In this document: positions 18,221 to 26,995 of the stretch, piece after piece
How the letters are laid out: each line of letters starts with the position of its first letter
Numbering within the stretch: the first letter of the stretch is position 1
Assembly (NCBI GenBank): GCA_044375975.1
Contig: JBILLQ010000010.1
Location: 1 to 64,000, forward strand
Direction: 5' to 3'
Length of the DNA stretch: 64,000 nucleotides
Source of the DNA: UBA5018 sp044375975
Lineage (GTDB): Bacteria; Cyanobacteriota; Cyanobacteriia; PCC-6307; Cyanobiaceae
The notes under the pieces: generated by a model
Told to the model about the DNA's origin: nothing
The model's database searches: none
Seen by the model: the letters and a program-made list of their open reading frames with translations, nothing else
Made by a program: the position numbers and the translations under genes

Positions 18221-18435
18221 GGCCCTGGCCCAAGCTCCAGCCCGCTGCGCTCCGGAGCGAAGCCTGAAATCAGCTCACTGGGCCAACTCTGAGCCACATT
18301 CGCTGAGCTGGGCGCCAGTGGCGTCCATGGTTCATAAGACATGCTTAGCCCATCCGCCCTCCATCACCCCAGCGTCAATGTGATGCTTTTATCATTGCAT
18401 ATTCAGCGTTGCATCCATGTTATCGCATCCATGTT

Positions 18436-18575
18436 ATCGCAGCTTCGGTATCGCAGCTTCGGCATTGCAGCTTCGGCATTGCAGCTTCGGCATTGCAGCT
18501 TCGGCATTGCAGCTTCGGCATTGCATCTTCAGCGTTGCATCTTTGACATCGCAGCTTCGGCATTGCATCTTCAGA
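18436..18575. repeat. 14-bp tandem repeat tract
   Basis: The unit GCAGCTTCGGCATT is repeated about nine times; the inner copies are identical and the outer ones diverged (CATCTTCAGCGTT variants). Confidence 0.9.
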
Positions 18576-18887
18576 GGCTTATCTTCGTGCTACTTCAAAA
18601 ATTATCTATCTCGCCCCTGGAAGCCAGGGAAAAAGCCAAGTATCGCAATGCTTTTAATGTCACCAGGCCAGGGAGGCAAGGGAGGCAAGGGATTTTCGAG
18701 TTGCCATTTAACGCACCGTCTTCAGCATTGTGATCTTTAATATTATAATTTTTAACATTGGAATCTTAAATATTGTTTTTTCATTATTATGATTTCAATA
18801 TTGATTCGGCGGGGCTATGGCTTCGATGTGATGGCGAAGGCGCTGTTCCAGGCGCTAGGGGAGCCCTTGGGCGACCTTGGTCGGACA

Positions 18888-18965
18888 AGCGTCAATGCTA
18901 ATGCCCATGCCAATTGCAATGCCAATGGCAAGGCCAATGGCAAGGCCAAAGCAAAAGCCAATTAT
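18888..18965. repeat. 6/12-bp tandem repeat tract
   Basis: Repeats of GCCAATGGCAAG and shorter six-base GCCAAT variants. Confidence 0.8.
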
Positions 18966-19403
18966 TCCGTGATTCTGGCAATTGAGCCCTGATTACGTAA
19001 CAGTGGTTAGCTGGCAGGTGCAAGATCATCGCGGTTTTTCAGGATCTTCCTGGGGGGCTTCTCGGAAGCCATCCTCATCAAGCCATTGGCTGCGATTGGG
19101 CCGCTGTGATTGTCCCGCCAAGAATTCACAGCCCAGGGGGTGAAAGCTGGCAAGTTATTGATTTTCCATAGCTTTTCCAGTTTTCATTGCTTTTCCAGTT
19201 TCCAGGGCTTTTGCAATTTCCATGCCTTGTCCAGTTACCAGGGGGTTTTCCAGGCCCCACGGACCACTGAAACAAGATCAACACTCACGAACTTTACCAA
19301 ACAACACGAAAACGTTGTGAAGCTTCATGAAAATGCCGCAGAACAACGCCAAGATGTTGTGGAGGTGACAGTTCCCAGCTGGCACATCAGCGAGGATTGC
19401 CCC

Positions 19404-19646
19404 ATGCCACTTCAACAACGCGACAGCTTTGCCATGACCCACGAGCGCCAGTACCGACTGGTGAATGGACAGGGGGAACCCCATCCGGTACTCGACGACC
19501 TCTACGAGTCGCTGGATTCCGCCTGGAACGAAGCCACCAACTGGTGGAGCCAGGAAATTGGCACTTCCCAGGGGCCGATGGAGATCGGCGTGGAGGTGAG
19601 CACCGCCTGCGGCGGCTGGCGCACCCTGCGCCACCCAGGCCGCTGA
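19404..19646 (+). CDS. Conserved-looking small protein of unknown function
   Basis: An 80-residue protein beginning MPLQQRDSFAMTHERQYRLV, with DDLYESLDSAWNEATNWW and a Cys-containing end (VSTACGGWRTLRHPGR). The frame extends upstream to 19110, but that part is a translated repeat tract (Phe/Ser-rich) and is probably not protein. Charged, soluble, no known domain. Confidence 0.55.
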   Translation: MPLQQRDSFAMTHERQYRLVNGQGEPHPVLDDLYESLDSAWNEATNWWSQEIGTSQGPMEIGVEVSTACGGWRTLRHPGR

Positions 19647-19693
19647 GCGCCCGAGTGCCGCAATTGCCCCGCTCCCCGACCGGCCCGGCCCGA

Positions 19694-20350
19694 TCAGAGC
19701 AGGTCGCTCAAGTTATAGATGCGCAGCGTGCCGTAGCCGAGGGGCGCTGGGCTTGGATTCGGGCCCGCCGGGAAGGCAGTCACCTGAAACATGTAGGTGT
19801 CGGACTGGGAGGGGTTGTGCCAGGGCTTGAGCATCACAGTTACCGTGCGGCCCGGGGCGATCGGCTCGGGGAAGTTGACACTGAACCGGCGGCTGGAGCT
19901 ATCGAAGCTGGCCGTCACCGGCACCTGGGCGCCCACCTGGCGGGGCCGACCCAAAAATGCCTGGGTGCGCTCCACCAGAAAGGGAAACTGCCAGTCGGAG
20001 CCCCTGCTCTGCTGAATCGTTAGCCCCCCTAGGGAGGCACCGGCATCTGCCGCCAGCTCCACGGTGAAGAAGTACTCGGCCGAGGGATCGCCCACCGTGG
20101 TGGTGTAGCTGAGCAGGTCCACCTTCCAGGGCGGTCGCTCAAAGAAGGTGGCGCCGTTCAGCTCCAGGGCGCTGGCCGCTGGCGGCCTGCTCGCCAGCGG
20201 CGAGGTTTCCAGCAGCAGCCCGCCCGCCAGGCAACCAAACCCCAGCATCCCCAGCCAGGCCCAGCCCACCAGGGGCCGCCGCCAGGTTTGCCGCCGGCAC
20301 TGCCCCCCCGGTACTGACAGGGGTTTTTGCCGATAGGGGAACGCCATCAA
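19694..20350 (-). CDS. DUF2808 family secreted protein
   Basis: A 218-residue protein with a basic N-terminus and one hydrophobic helix (WAWLGMLGFGCLAGGLLL) acting as signal anchor. The DUF2808 core follows: YFFTVELAADAGASLGGLTI, FDSSSRRFSVNFPEPIAPGR, TVTVMLKPWHNP, and GYGTLRIYNL at the end. The family is restricted to cyanobacteria and is exported; its role is not established. Confidence 0.82.
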   Translation of the reverse strand: MMAFPYRQKPLSVPGGQCRRQTWRRPLVGWAWLGMLGFGCLAGGLLLETSPLASRPPAASALELNGATFFERPPWKVDLLSYTTTVGDPSAEYFFTVELAADAGASLGGLTIQQSRGSDWQFPFLVERTQAFLGRPRQVGAQVPVTASFDSSSRRFSVNFPEPIAPGRTVTVMLKPWHNPSQSDTYMFQVTAFPAGPNPSPAPLGYGTLRIYNLSDLL

Positions 20351-20758
20351 AGCTGGCCACAGTTGCAGCCAGGCTAGGGACAGGGGCCTGAGCTGTCAGC
20401 CGCATAACCTGCCCCATGCGGAGCCCTATGCAGAGCCCAATGCAGCGCTCTATGCAAATTCCCATACAGCACCTCGTACAAAGGCCCGGAATTGTTAAAG
20501 AGCACCGCCGGAGATTTTGGTCAACTCCAAAGACAGGTTTAGACCTGCTTTTTGCTCCTGCCTAGTTGGTCTAAAATGCCTAATTGGCCTAAAATGCTTG
20601 ATTGATAGGCCTAAAGTGCCTGGTTTAAAAGCCTGAAATGGAGGAGCTGGAGCTTGCTGGCGAATCATTTTTTGGTGAATTATTCTTGTTAAATTATTCC
20701 TGGTAAATAACTTATTGGCAAATCATTCGTTGTCTAATTAGCGGCCGGTATTGGTTGG
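20351..20758. other. Intergenic region with degenerate AT-rich repeats
   Basis: Contains CCTAAAATGC-type units (20560-20640) and GAATTATTC / AAATTATTCCTGG-like units (20660-20735). No gene or terminator is clear. Confidence 0.55.
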
Positions 20759-21994
20759 CTAATTAACAGCCAGAAAGACTTGGCGATCCTGATCCCGGCG
20801 GTGCTGGCTGGGAATTGGAGGCCCGGAGGCGTCTGGATCGGCCGGATCCAAACGGGCGCTGCTCTCCAGGGCTTGGCGCAATTTGCGGGCCGCATGCAAG
20901 GGCATGTCGCGGGGCACACTGATGCGATCTCGCAGCGCCCGCAGGGCCGCCGCCGTGCCGGCGGGGGGCGCCAGGGCGGTGCCGGTGGCCAGCAGGGTGA
21001 GGGCGCAGCGCAGGGCCAAATCGAAACGCTCCGCCAACAGGGGCTGGCGGGCCAGCAGCGGGGCCCGGTGCTTTACCAGCCTTTGGATGGCCACCAGGGC
21101 CGCATCGGCTGGCTCGGGCTGGGAGGTTTCCGGATCGGCCTCCCCAGGCGCCGCGATCGGCCAGGGGCCCCGGTCGATGCGGGTCGCCAAATTCTGCTGC
21201 CCGGCACCGCCACTGGCCTGGCAGCCCCCCAGCTGGGGCGGCAGGTCGTGGGCGTGGGTATGAAAATCGCTCTGGCTGCCGAGGTAGCTGGGGCGCCGCT
21301 CCAGGGCCGCGAACCAGCGCTCGATGGCGGCATGCTCGCGCCGCAGCAGATAGCCCTTGTAATAGGCCAGTGAAGCGTTCATTCGCTCCATAAAAGGCAC
21401 AAAAATCAGATCCGCCGTGCCTAGCTCAGCCCCCTGAAAGAAGGGGCCACCCCCGGCGGCCAGGGCCTGTTCCACGGCGTTGGCGCGCTGGCGGAACTGC
21501 TGCCGCGGGCGACTGTCGTCAGCGCCGGCAGAGGGGCTGCAGAGCCACTGGCACCAGGCGCGAAACAGCTGCCGCTCCAGCTGGCGCAGCGGCTGCAGTT
21601 GGGGGTCGTTGAGATAGCTACCCAGGGGGCCAAAGCTCTGCTCCAGGGCTTCAAGGATGCGATCGCTCTCGGTGATCAGGCGGCCATCCAGCTCCAGGGC
21701 CGGCAGCATGCCGGAGGGCACCAGCTGGCGATACCAGGGCTCCTTGTCGCCGTAGCACATCATCGACACCTTGCGGATCCGGTAGGGGATCCGCCGCTCC
21801 TCCAGCCACAGCCACACCTTTTGGCAGTAGGGGCACCAGGCGTGGTGATCGCGATACAGGGTGACGCGCACCGCCGCCTCTGGCTGGCCGAATAGGCGCA
21901 GCTGGGCCTGGGCATTGCAGGGGCCATTCACCCGGTCTTGCTGCGGGGCCGCCAGGGCCGCCAGTTGCTCCCAGCTCAGGGCGATGGCGGACAT
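20759..21994 (-). CDS. Glutathione S-transferase family protein
   Basis: The thioredoxin-like domain shows the redox motif CPYCQKVWLWLEERRIPYR near residue 53, then the cis-Pro region (SGMLPALELDG) and LITESDRILEALE. An all-alpha C-terminal GST domain follows, and a further 120 or so poorly conserved residues end in the low-complexity tail. Start: the frame opens at 22135, but the ATG at 21994 gives the normal N-terminus (MSAIALSWEQL). It is divergent from cpcB with 124 bases between them. Specific substrate unknown; the CPYC centre suggests disulfide or glutathione chemistry. Confidence 0.85.
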   Translation of the reverse strand: MSAIALSWEQLAALAAPQQDRVNGPCNAQAQLRLFGQPEAAVRVTLYRDHHAWCPYCQKVWLWLEERRIPYRIRKVSMMCYGDKEPWYRQLVPSGMLPALELDGRLITESDRILEALEQSFGPLGSYLNDPQLQPLRQLERQLFRAWCQWLCSPSAGADDSRPRQQFRQRANAVEQALAAGGGPFFQGAELGTADLIFVPFMERMNASLAYYKGYLLRREHAAIERWFAALERRPSYLGSQSDFHTHAHDLPPQLGGCQASGGAGQQNLATRIDRGPWPIAAPGEADPETSQPEPADAALVAIQRLVKHRAPLLARQPLLAERFDLALRCALTLLATGTALAPPAGTAAALRALRDRISVPRDMPLHAARKLRQALESSARLDPADPDASGPPIPSQHRRDQDRQVFLAVN

Positions 21995-22118
21995 GGCAGA
22001 ACGACGCTCAAGCCCGTCAATTCTGGCGCGGCTCGCGCAGAAGAGGGCCTGGCGCGGCTCGCACCGCTGTGGGCGGCTGCCTAGGGTGCCGGCTGGCATT
22101 TGTGTAACGGCAATTCCC

Positions 22119-22637
22119 ATGTTTGACGCCTTCACGAAGGTGGTAGCCCAGGCCGACGCCCGGGGCGAATTCCTTAGCGCCGGTCAGATCGACGCCCTCG
22201 CGGCGATGGTTGCTGACAGCAACAAGCGTATGGACACCGTGAACCGGATCACCTCCAACGCTTCCAAGATCGTCACCAACGCCGCTCGCGATCTGTTCGA
22301 TCAACAGCCCGCCCTGATCGCCCCCGGCGGCAACGCCTACACCCATCGCCGCATGGCCGCCTGCCTGCGCGACATGGAGATCATCCTCCGCTACGTCACC
22401 TACGCCCTGTTCACCGGCGATGCTTCCGTGCTGGAAGATCGCTGCCTGAACGGCCTGCGCGAGACCTACCTGGCCCTCGGCGTGCCCGGCGCTTCCGTGG
22501 CTGAAGGCGTGCGCAAGATGAAGGACGCCGCCATCTCGATCGCCAACGATCGCAACAGCATCACCCCCGGCGATTGCTCCGCTTTGATGAGCGAAGTCGG
22601 CACCTACTTCGATCGCGCCGCCGCCGCTGTCGGTTGA
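22119..22637 (+). CDS. cpcB: C-phycocyanin beta subunit, without a cpcA partner
   Basis: A full-length 172-residue CpcB, the light-harvesting biliprotein subunit of phycobilisome rods. The chromophore cysteines are present in MAACLRDMEI (Cys82 region) and TPGDCSALM (Cys153 region), as is the conserved Asn in APGGNAYT and the third Cys in EDRCLNGL. Normally cpcB is directly followed by cpcA; here a terminator comes 108 bases after the stop and the next gene is on the other strand. No Shine-Dalgarno is visible before the ATG (TGTAACGGCAATTCCC). The coding sequence itself looks intact and uses codons typical of strongly expressed genes. It faces the hemN-ho-acsF cluster, which makes bilin precursors. 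Confidence 0.95.
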   Translation: MFDAFTKVVAQADARGEFLSAGQIDALAAMVADSNKRMDTVNRITSNASKIVTNAARDLFDQQPALIAPGGNAYTHRRMAACLRDMEIILRYVTYALFTGDASVLEDRCLNGLRETYLALGVPGASVAEGVRKMKDAAISIANDRNSITPGDCSALMSEVGTYFDRAAAAVG

Positions 22638-22744
22638 TCGGCTGATCGGCTGATCGACCATCTCGAACCGGATCCCAGGGGGGACTAACCAGGGCCCCAG
22701 TTTTGAGGAGCCCCCCTTTTCTGAGGAGCAACCAGTGCTGAGGA

Positions 22745-22775
22745 GCCGCCAGTCCCAGGGGACCGGCGGCTTTTT
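22745..22775 (+). terminator. Terminator of cpcB
   Basis: Stem GCCGCC/GGCGGC extended by GTCC/GGAC, then five T. It makes cpcB a one-gene transcript. Confidence 0.85.
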
Positions 22776-22784
22776 AGCGGGGCC

Positions 22785-24137
22785 TCACACCAGCCGCGAA
22801 CCGGAGGCCCGCAGCCGCTGGGCGGGATCGAACAGCGAGGCGATCGTGCGGATCAGCCAACGGCCCTGGTCGGTGACACGGATCTCGCCGCCGGCCTGCA
22901 GTTTCACCAGCCCATCGGCTTCCATTGCCCGCAGGTCGAGCCACTCGGTGGCGAACCGCAGCGGATCCACCTGCTCCTCAAAGCGACACATCAAGTTGCG
23001 GATGATGGAGCGGCGCTCCAGCAGCTCCGGGTCGCTCACCAGCAGGCCCCGCTCCACCGGCAGCCGCCCCGCCTCCAGGGCTTGGCCGTAGGCCTTGAGC
23101 TGGCGGAGGTTCTGGCTGAACAGATGGGGGAACTGGCTGATGGCCGTCATCCCGACGCCCAGCAGCTCCAGCTCGCCGCCGGTGGTGTAGCCCTGGAAGT
23201 TGCGGTGCAGGGTGCCCTGCCGGGCCGCCTCGGCCAGGGCATCCTCCCGTAGGGCGTAGTGATCCATGCCGATGGCGTCGTAGCCGCCGGCCATGAGGCG
23301 GCGCTGGGCGTCCCGCAGCATCAGCAGCCGCTGGGGCTGGCCGGGCAGTTCAGCGGCGGCGATCTTGCGCTGCAGCGGCAACTGCTCCGGCAGGTAGGCG
23401 AAGGAGAACAGGGCGATGCGATCGGGCCGCAGCTGCTGCACCAGCTCCAGGGTGGCGGCGAAGCGCTCGGGGGTCTGGCGGGGCAGACCGCAGATCAGAT
23501 CCACGTTCACCGAGGCGAAGTCGGCCTCCCGCAGCCAATCCATCACCCGCCGCAACTGTTCGGCTGGCACCAACCGGTTCACTGCCGCCTGCACATCGGG
23601 ATCGGCGTCCTGGATGCCGAAGCTGACCCGGTTGAAGCCCAGCCGCCGCAGGCTGAGAACCCCTTCGCGGCTGAGAAATTCTGGATTCAGCTCGATCGAG
23701 GCCTCCAGATCGCTGGCCAGATCGAAGTGGCGTTCGATCTGGCCCCATAACTGGGCCATTTCAGCCGTGGTGAGGTAATTGGGGGTGCCACCGCCCCAGT
23801 GCAGCTGCGCCAGGCTGCGCTTGCTGCCCGATGCCCGCGCCACCAAAGCCAGCTCCTTGGCCAGGGCCTCCAGGTAGGGGAGCACCACTTTTGAGCCGGC
23901 CTGGGTGGTGATGCGGCTGCAACCGCAGTACCAGCAGGCATGCCGGCAGAAGGGCAAGTGCACGTAGAGCGATAGCGGCGCCTTGGTGGGGCGGGCCAGC
24001 TGGGCCGTCAGATCGTCAGGGCCCACGCCGTCGTGGAAGGCGGCGGCCGTGGGAAAGCTGGTGTAGCGGGGAACGGGCCTGTCGTACTTGAGCAGCAGCT
24101 CCAGGCAATCGGGACGGCTGGCGGGGGTAACGGACAT
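22785..24137 (-). CDS. hemN: Oxygen-independent coproporphyrinogen III dehydrogenase
   Basis: A radical-SAM enzyme that turns coproporphyrinogen III into protoporphyrinogen IX without O2. The 450-residue protein has the N-terminal RYTSFPTA, the cluster-binding CRHACWYCGC (CxxxCxxC), HWGGGTPNYL and GFNRVSFGIQD, all typical of HemN. The frame extends to 24239; the ATG at 24137 begins MSVTPASRPDCLELLLKYDR and fits the family. It lies 132 bases behind the heme oxygenase gene and in the same direction, so it is probably the last gene of a low-oxygen tetrapyrrole operon. Confidence 0.94.
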   Translation of the reverse strand: MSVTPASRPDCLELLLKYDRPVPRYTSFPTAAAFHDGVGPDDLTAQLARPTKAPLSLYVHLPFCRHACWYCGCSRITTQAGSKVVLPYLEALAKELALVARASGSKRSLAQLHWGGGTPNYLTTAEMAQLWGQIERHFDLASDLEASIELNPEFLSREGVLSLRRLGFNRVSFGIQDADPDVQAAVNRLVPAEQLRRVMDWLREADFASVNVDLICGLPRQTPERFAATLELVQQLRPDRIALFSFAYLPEQLPLQRKIAAAELPGQPQRLLMLRDAQRRLMAGGYDAIGMDHYALREDALAEAARQGTLHRNFQGYTTGGELELLGVGMTAISQFPHLFSQNLRQLKAYGQALEAGRLPVERGLLVSDPELLERRSIIRNLMCRFEEQVDPLRFATEWLDLRAMEADGLVKLQAGGEIRVTDQGRWLIRTIASLFDPAQRLRASGSRLV

Positions 24138-24269
24138 CGAACTTGGCGGTGAGCGGCAATGGAAACGACAGAGAGGCGACCACAGGTCAGCGAAATCCCA
24201 GGTCAGCGAAAGCCCGGGACGGCGAGATCCCGGGGGCAACGAAATCCAGGGGCAGTTACTGGGTGGAGA

Positions 24270-24968
24270 TCAGCTGAGCTGGGCCAGTTCCGCCAGCAAC
24301 TGTTGGGTGGCATGGAAGGCGACCTCGCTCTCGGCCAGCAGCTCCTCCTCCTCGGCGTCGGAGAGCTCCAGGGCTTCGTAGCCGTCGTGGAGCTGCTGCT
24401 TGAGTTCGGCGATCGGCTGCGAGAAGCGCCAAAAATCGAGAGCGGGCAAACCGTGGGCCGCCAGGATTGCGCCGGCCCGCTGCGCCAGTTGCTGGCCGCC
24501 GGAGAGGTCGCCGCCGTAGCGCACGTAGACGTGGGCCAGCAGGCGGTGGGGGGCTTGCCGGGCCAGGCCGTCCAGCCGCTCCAGCCAGGCGGCGGCGGCA
24601 GCCGAGAGGGGCGTGGCCGGAAGCGCCGCCAGGCGGGCGCAATCGCGATCCAGTCCTGGGCGCCGGGCCAGGGCCGCCCAGGGGATTTGATGGGCGCCCA
24701 GGGCCGAGGCAAGCGCTGGAGCCCGCTCCTCCAACAGGGCATAGGCGGGGGCCAGGGCGCGGATCAGGGCCGCCAGTTGCAGCGGCGTGGCCTCGCCGGC
24801 GAGCAGGGAGCGGGGGAAGGCCATGCCCTCCGCCTGGTGGTGCGCCTTGCCGATGCGGCCGTGCAGGCGGCGCAACCGCGGGCCGAGGCCCGGGCGGCGG
24901 ACCCCGTCTTCGGCAGAGGCGTGATCCGAGATGGAAGCAGCGGGAACGATGGTCACGGGCGCGGACAT
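24270..24968 (-). CDS. ho: Heme oxygenase
   Basis: Opens heme to biliverdin, the precursor of phycobilins. The proximal His lies in GKAHHQAEGMAFPRSLLAGE and the distal helix in VYVRYGGDLSGGQQLAQR. At 232 residues it matches bacterial heme oxygenases. The ATG at 24968 was used; the frame upstream (to 25106) translates a GGGAGC repeat as Leu-Pro. It sits between acsF and hemN, as does the low-oxygen ho2 gene of Synechocystis, so it is probably the micro-oxic isoform rather than the housekeeping ho1. Confidence 0.92.
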   Translation of the reverse strand: MSAPVTIVPAASISDHASAEDGVRRPGLGPRLRRLHGRIGKAHHQAEGMAFPRSLLAGEATPLQLAALIRALAPAYALLEERAPALASALGAHQIPWAALARRPGLDRDCARLAALPATPLSAAAAAWLERLDGLARQAPHRLLAHVYVRYGGDLSGGQQLAQRAGAILAAHGLPALDFWRFSQPIAELKQQLHDGYEALELSDAEEEELLAESEVAFHATQQLLAELAQLS

Positions 24969-25044
24969 GGCGAGAGGAGCGAAGAGACGAAGGGGAAGCG
25001 AGGGGAGCGGGAGCGGGAGCGGGAGCGGGAGAGCACGAATGCGC

Positions 25045-25061
25045 AGTATAACACTAGTGTT
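25045..25061 (-). promoter_or_regulatory. Probable promoter -10 with abutting palindrome upstream of ho
   Basis: On the minus strand the perfect 12-bp palindrome AACACTAGTGTT (25050-25061) is followed at once by TATACT (25050-25045), a good -10 box. This places a potential operator inside the promoter of ho. The ho start codon is 77 bases downstream. It shares the core CTAGTGT with a palindrome in the acsF/arsR gap. Confidence 0.5.
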
Positions 25062-25249
25062 GTTACATGTTTCTTGATCGCCATTTCTTCGCCTTTCGGC
25101 AGCCATGGACCGTGGCCCATTTCCGCCCCCTGTCTCCCTGCCGCCGTTGGTTCGGGAGCCCAGGGTGTTGATGCGGCTGTGGGCGGCTCAGTGGCTGGCC
25201 CTTCAGTGGCTGGCCCTGCGGCAGTGGATTCGCTCGCGGGGGAAGCTCG

Positions 25250-26338
25250 TCAGGCCACGGCTCCGGCCGCGCCGCTGGCCTGCTGGCCCGGCAGCATCGG
25301 CTGGCTGAACTGGCGCAGCAGCAGACCGCCGAAGCGCAACTGCAAGCCAAGTTTGCGCAGGCCCTGGCCGGCGGCTCCGGCGGCCTGAATCGCCCGGAAG
25401 GTATCCACGATTTGATCGCGCAGGGCCAGGTAGCGGCTGCTGTCGAGATCAAACACCCAGGGAAAGGCGCGGCCGGCGGTGCGGTTGGTCTGGCGCATCA
25501 CTTCCGCATCAAAGCTGGCCGGATCCATGCCGAGAATCCGGTAGAAATTTCCCCGCTCCCCCACCGTGAGGCTGTGGGTGAGGAACATGCTCCACAGAAA
25601 GAAGCGACTGAGTAACCGACCGCGCAGCCCGCGCTTCAGTTGGGGCCAGCAGCGGATCAGCAGGTTGAAGATATCGCCGTGGCGGTTCTCGTCCTGACAC
25701 CAGGGTTCAAAGAAATCGAACAGCGGCGCGAAGCCATTCTCTGGATGGGCCTTGAGGTGCCGATCGATCAGGATGTAGCGCCAGTAGCCGATCTTCTCGG
25801 ATAGATACACTGAATAGAGCACCCAGCTCAGCGGGAACCAGATAACCGGGCGCTTGCTGCTCAGGCTGGGCAGATCGATGCTGATGCCCTCGGCCACCAG
25901 GGCCCGGTTGAGGAAGCCGGCATGGCGGGCCTCATCTCGGGCCATCAGTTGGAACAGTCTTCCCAGCTCCTGTCGCCGGGCCTGGAACAGGCGGCGGGAG
26001 AGCTCCTTGAACAGCAGGAAACCCGAGAACTCCGAAACGCAGGAACGCACCAGATAGCTCTCGTAGGCCTGCTTCTCCCCGGGCGAGAGGGCCTGTAACC
26101 GATCCAGGGGCGCCTGACGATCGAAGTGATCGCGGTTGTAGTCGGCCTCCATCTCGGCGAGCATCGCCTCGAAGGCGGGCCGCTCCAGGTCGAGGCAGGT
26201 GCGGGCGGCCTTGTCGATCTCAGTGGTGTAGAAGCGCGGGGCGAGCAGGTCTTCCCGCAGGTGCGGGGCGGTGGTGCTGGCCGGGGCGCTGACAGGGGTA
26301 ATGGCAGTGGTAAAGGCAGTGGTAGAGGCAGTGGTCAT
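25250..26338 (-). CDS. acsF: Mg-protoporphyrin IX monomethyl ester (oxidative) cyclase
   Basis: Diiron enzyme forming the fifth ring of chlorophyll. The 362-residue protein shows the iron-binding motifs LMARDEARHAGF and WCQDENRHGDIF, and FSGFLLFKEL with its conserved Glu just before it. The N-terminal 25 residues are a Thr/Ala run produced by an 18-nt repeat (26290-26338). Cyanobacteria often have two cyclases; association with ho and hemN points to the low-oxygen paralogue (ChlA-II type). It is divergent from the arsR gene, with about 330 bases between. Confidence 0.93.
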   Translation of the reverse strand: MTTASTTAFTTAITPVSAPASTTAPHLREDLLAPRFYTTEIDKAARTCLDLERPAFEAMLAEMEADYNRDHFDRQAPLDRLQALSPGEKQAYESYLVRSCVSEFSGFLLFKELSRRLFQARRQELGRLFQLMARDEARHAGFLNRALVAEGISIDLPSLSSKRPVIWFPLSWVLYSVYLSEKIGYWRYILIDRHLKAHPENGFAPLFDFFEPWCQDENRHGDIFNLLIRCWPQLKRGLRGRLLSRFFLWSMFLTHSLTVGERGNFYRILGMDPASFDAEVMRQTNRTAGRAFPWVFDLDSSRYLALRDQIVDTFRAIQAAGAAGQGLRKLGLQLRFGGLLLRQFSQPMLPGQQASGAAGAVA

Positions 26339-26497
26339 GGGGGGGCAGGGCGAGGGGATTGCTCGGCGACAGGCGCCTCAGCGGAGGGCGGAGCTGGCCA
26401 GGGGGCATTCGTGACGCCAGACCAGCGGGCGGACGGGGCGCCACCGGCGATGGCAGGGAGCCGTCGGCCAGGGGGAGCTGTCGATCAAGAGAACGTG

Positions 26498-26556
26498 ATT
26501 CTGTGTCATAACGACAACGTGATGATACAGAATCAGCAAAATGACCTAGTGTCATT
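26498..26556. promoter_or_regulatory. Two inverted repeats between acsF and the ArsR regulator
   Basis: The first is ATTCTGTGTCAT / ATGATACAGAAT (26498-26509 and 26522-26533; 12-bp arms, one mismatch, 12-base spacer). The second is AATGAC-CTAGT-GTCATT (26540-26556, exact 6-bp arms). Both carry TGTCAT or its complement. They lie in the divergent control region and are the best candidates for the regulator's operators. Confidence 0.55.
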
Positions 26557-26665
26557 AAATCGCGATAAGTTTCTCCTATCGTCGCCAGTTCGCCTCTGCC
26601 CGCGTCGCCGCCCCACCTCCAGCCCCAGCTCCAGCTCCAGCTCCTTTCCCTCCTCCCGCCTATCC

Positions 26666-26995
26666 ATGCCCCCGTCCATACCTCAGTCGATGGAAGCCCT
26701 GGCCGAATATTTAAAAGTGTTCTCGGAGCCGAACAGGCTGGCGGTGTTGGAGGCTCTGCGCGGCGGCGCCCTGAACGTGACTGCCGTGGTGGAGAAGACC
26801 GGCCTCAGCCAGGCCCTGGTGTCCAAGCACCTCAAAATGCTCACCATCGCCGGGGTGGTGAAGCGTCAACCGGAAGGCAGCCTGGTGTTCTACGAGGTGA
26901 TCGACAAGGGCGTGTTCAAGCTGCTGGGCAAGGCCGAAAAGCTGATGCTCGACGGGCGCCGTCAGCAGCTGGACGCCCTCGCCGCCATCTTTTGA
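26666..26995 (+). CDS. ArsR-family winged-helix regulator without cysteines
   Basis: A 109-residue DNA-binding protein. The HTH core is VFSEPNRLAVLEALRGGALN followed by VTAVVEKTGLSQALVSKHLK, then the wing VVKRQPEGSLVFYEV. The classic metal-sensing ELCVCDL is absent, the protein has no Cys and only one His, so it is not an ordinary As/Cd/Zn sensor. It is divergent from acsF and its stop overlaps the pentapeptide gene start (TGATG). In Synechocystis the equivalent cluster is controlled by a MarR-type activator, ChlR; an ArsR protein in this position would be a different solution. The start could also be the ATG at 26690. Confidence 0.85.
   Translation: MPPSIPQSMEALAEYLKVFSEPNRLAVLEALRGGALNVTAVVEKTGLSQALVSKHLKMLTIAGVVKRQPEGSLVFYEVIDKGVFKLLGKAEKLMLDGRRQQLDALAAIF

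Larger units (their letters stand above)
18221..19403. other. Repeat-filled intergenic region
   Basis: Nearly 1.2 kb without a convincing gene. It contains four degenerate repeat tracts one after another: GCAGCTTCGGCATT (18436-18575), AT-rich TTTAATATT-like units (18715-18810), GCCAATGGCAAG (18888-18965), and TTTTCCAGTTTCCAGGG-like units (19150-19255). Confidence 0.65.

Noticed and set aside
18436..18575. Repeat tract as a CRISPR array
   Set aside because: The units are contiguous without unique spacers, and no cas genes are present.
19110..19403. N-terminal extension of the 80-residue protein
   Set aside because: It is the translation of the TTTTCCAG-type repeat tract and has no protein-like features.
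22119..22637. Phycoerythrin or allophycocyanin beta subunit
   Set aside because: The spacing and sequence around both bilin Cys and the overall 172 residues agree with phycocyanin beta.
26126..26665. N-terminal 180-residue extension of the ArsR frame
   Set aside because: It reads through the acsF start on the other strand and through low-complexity Ser/Pro sequence; the ArsR domain begins at 26666.
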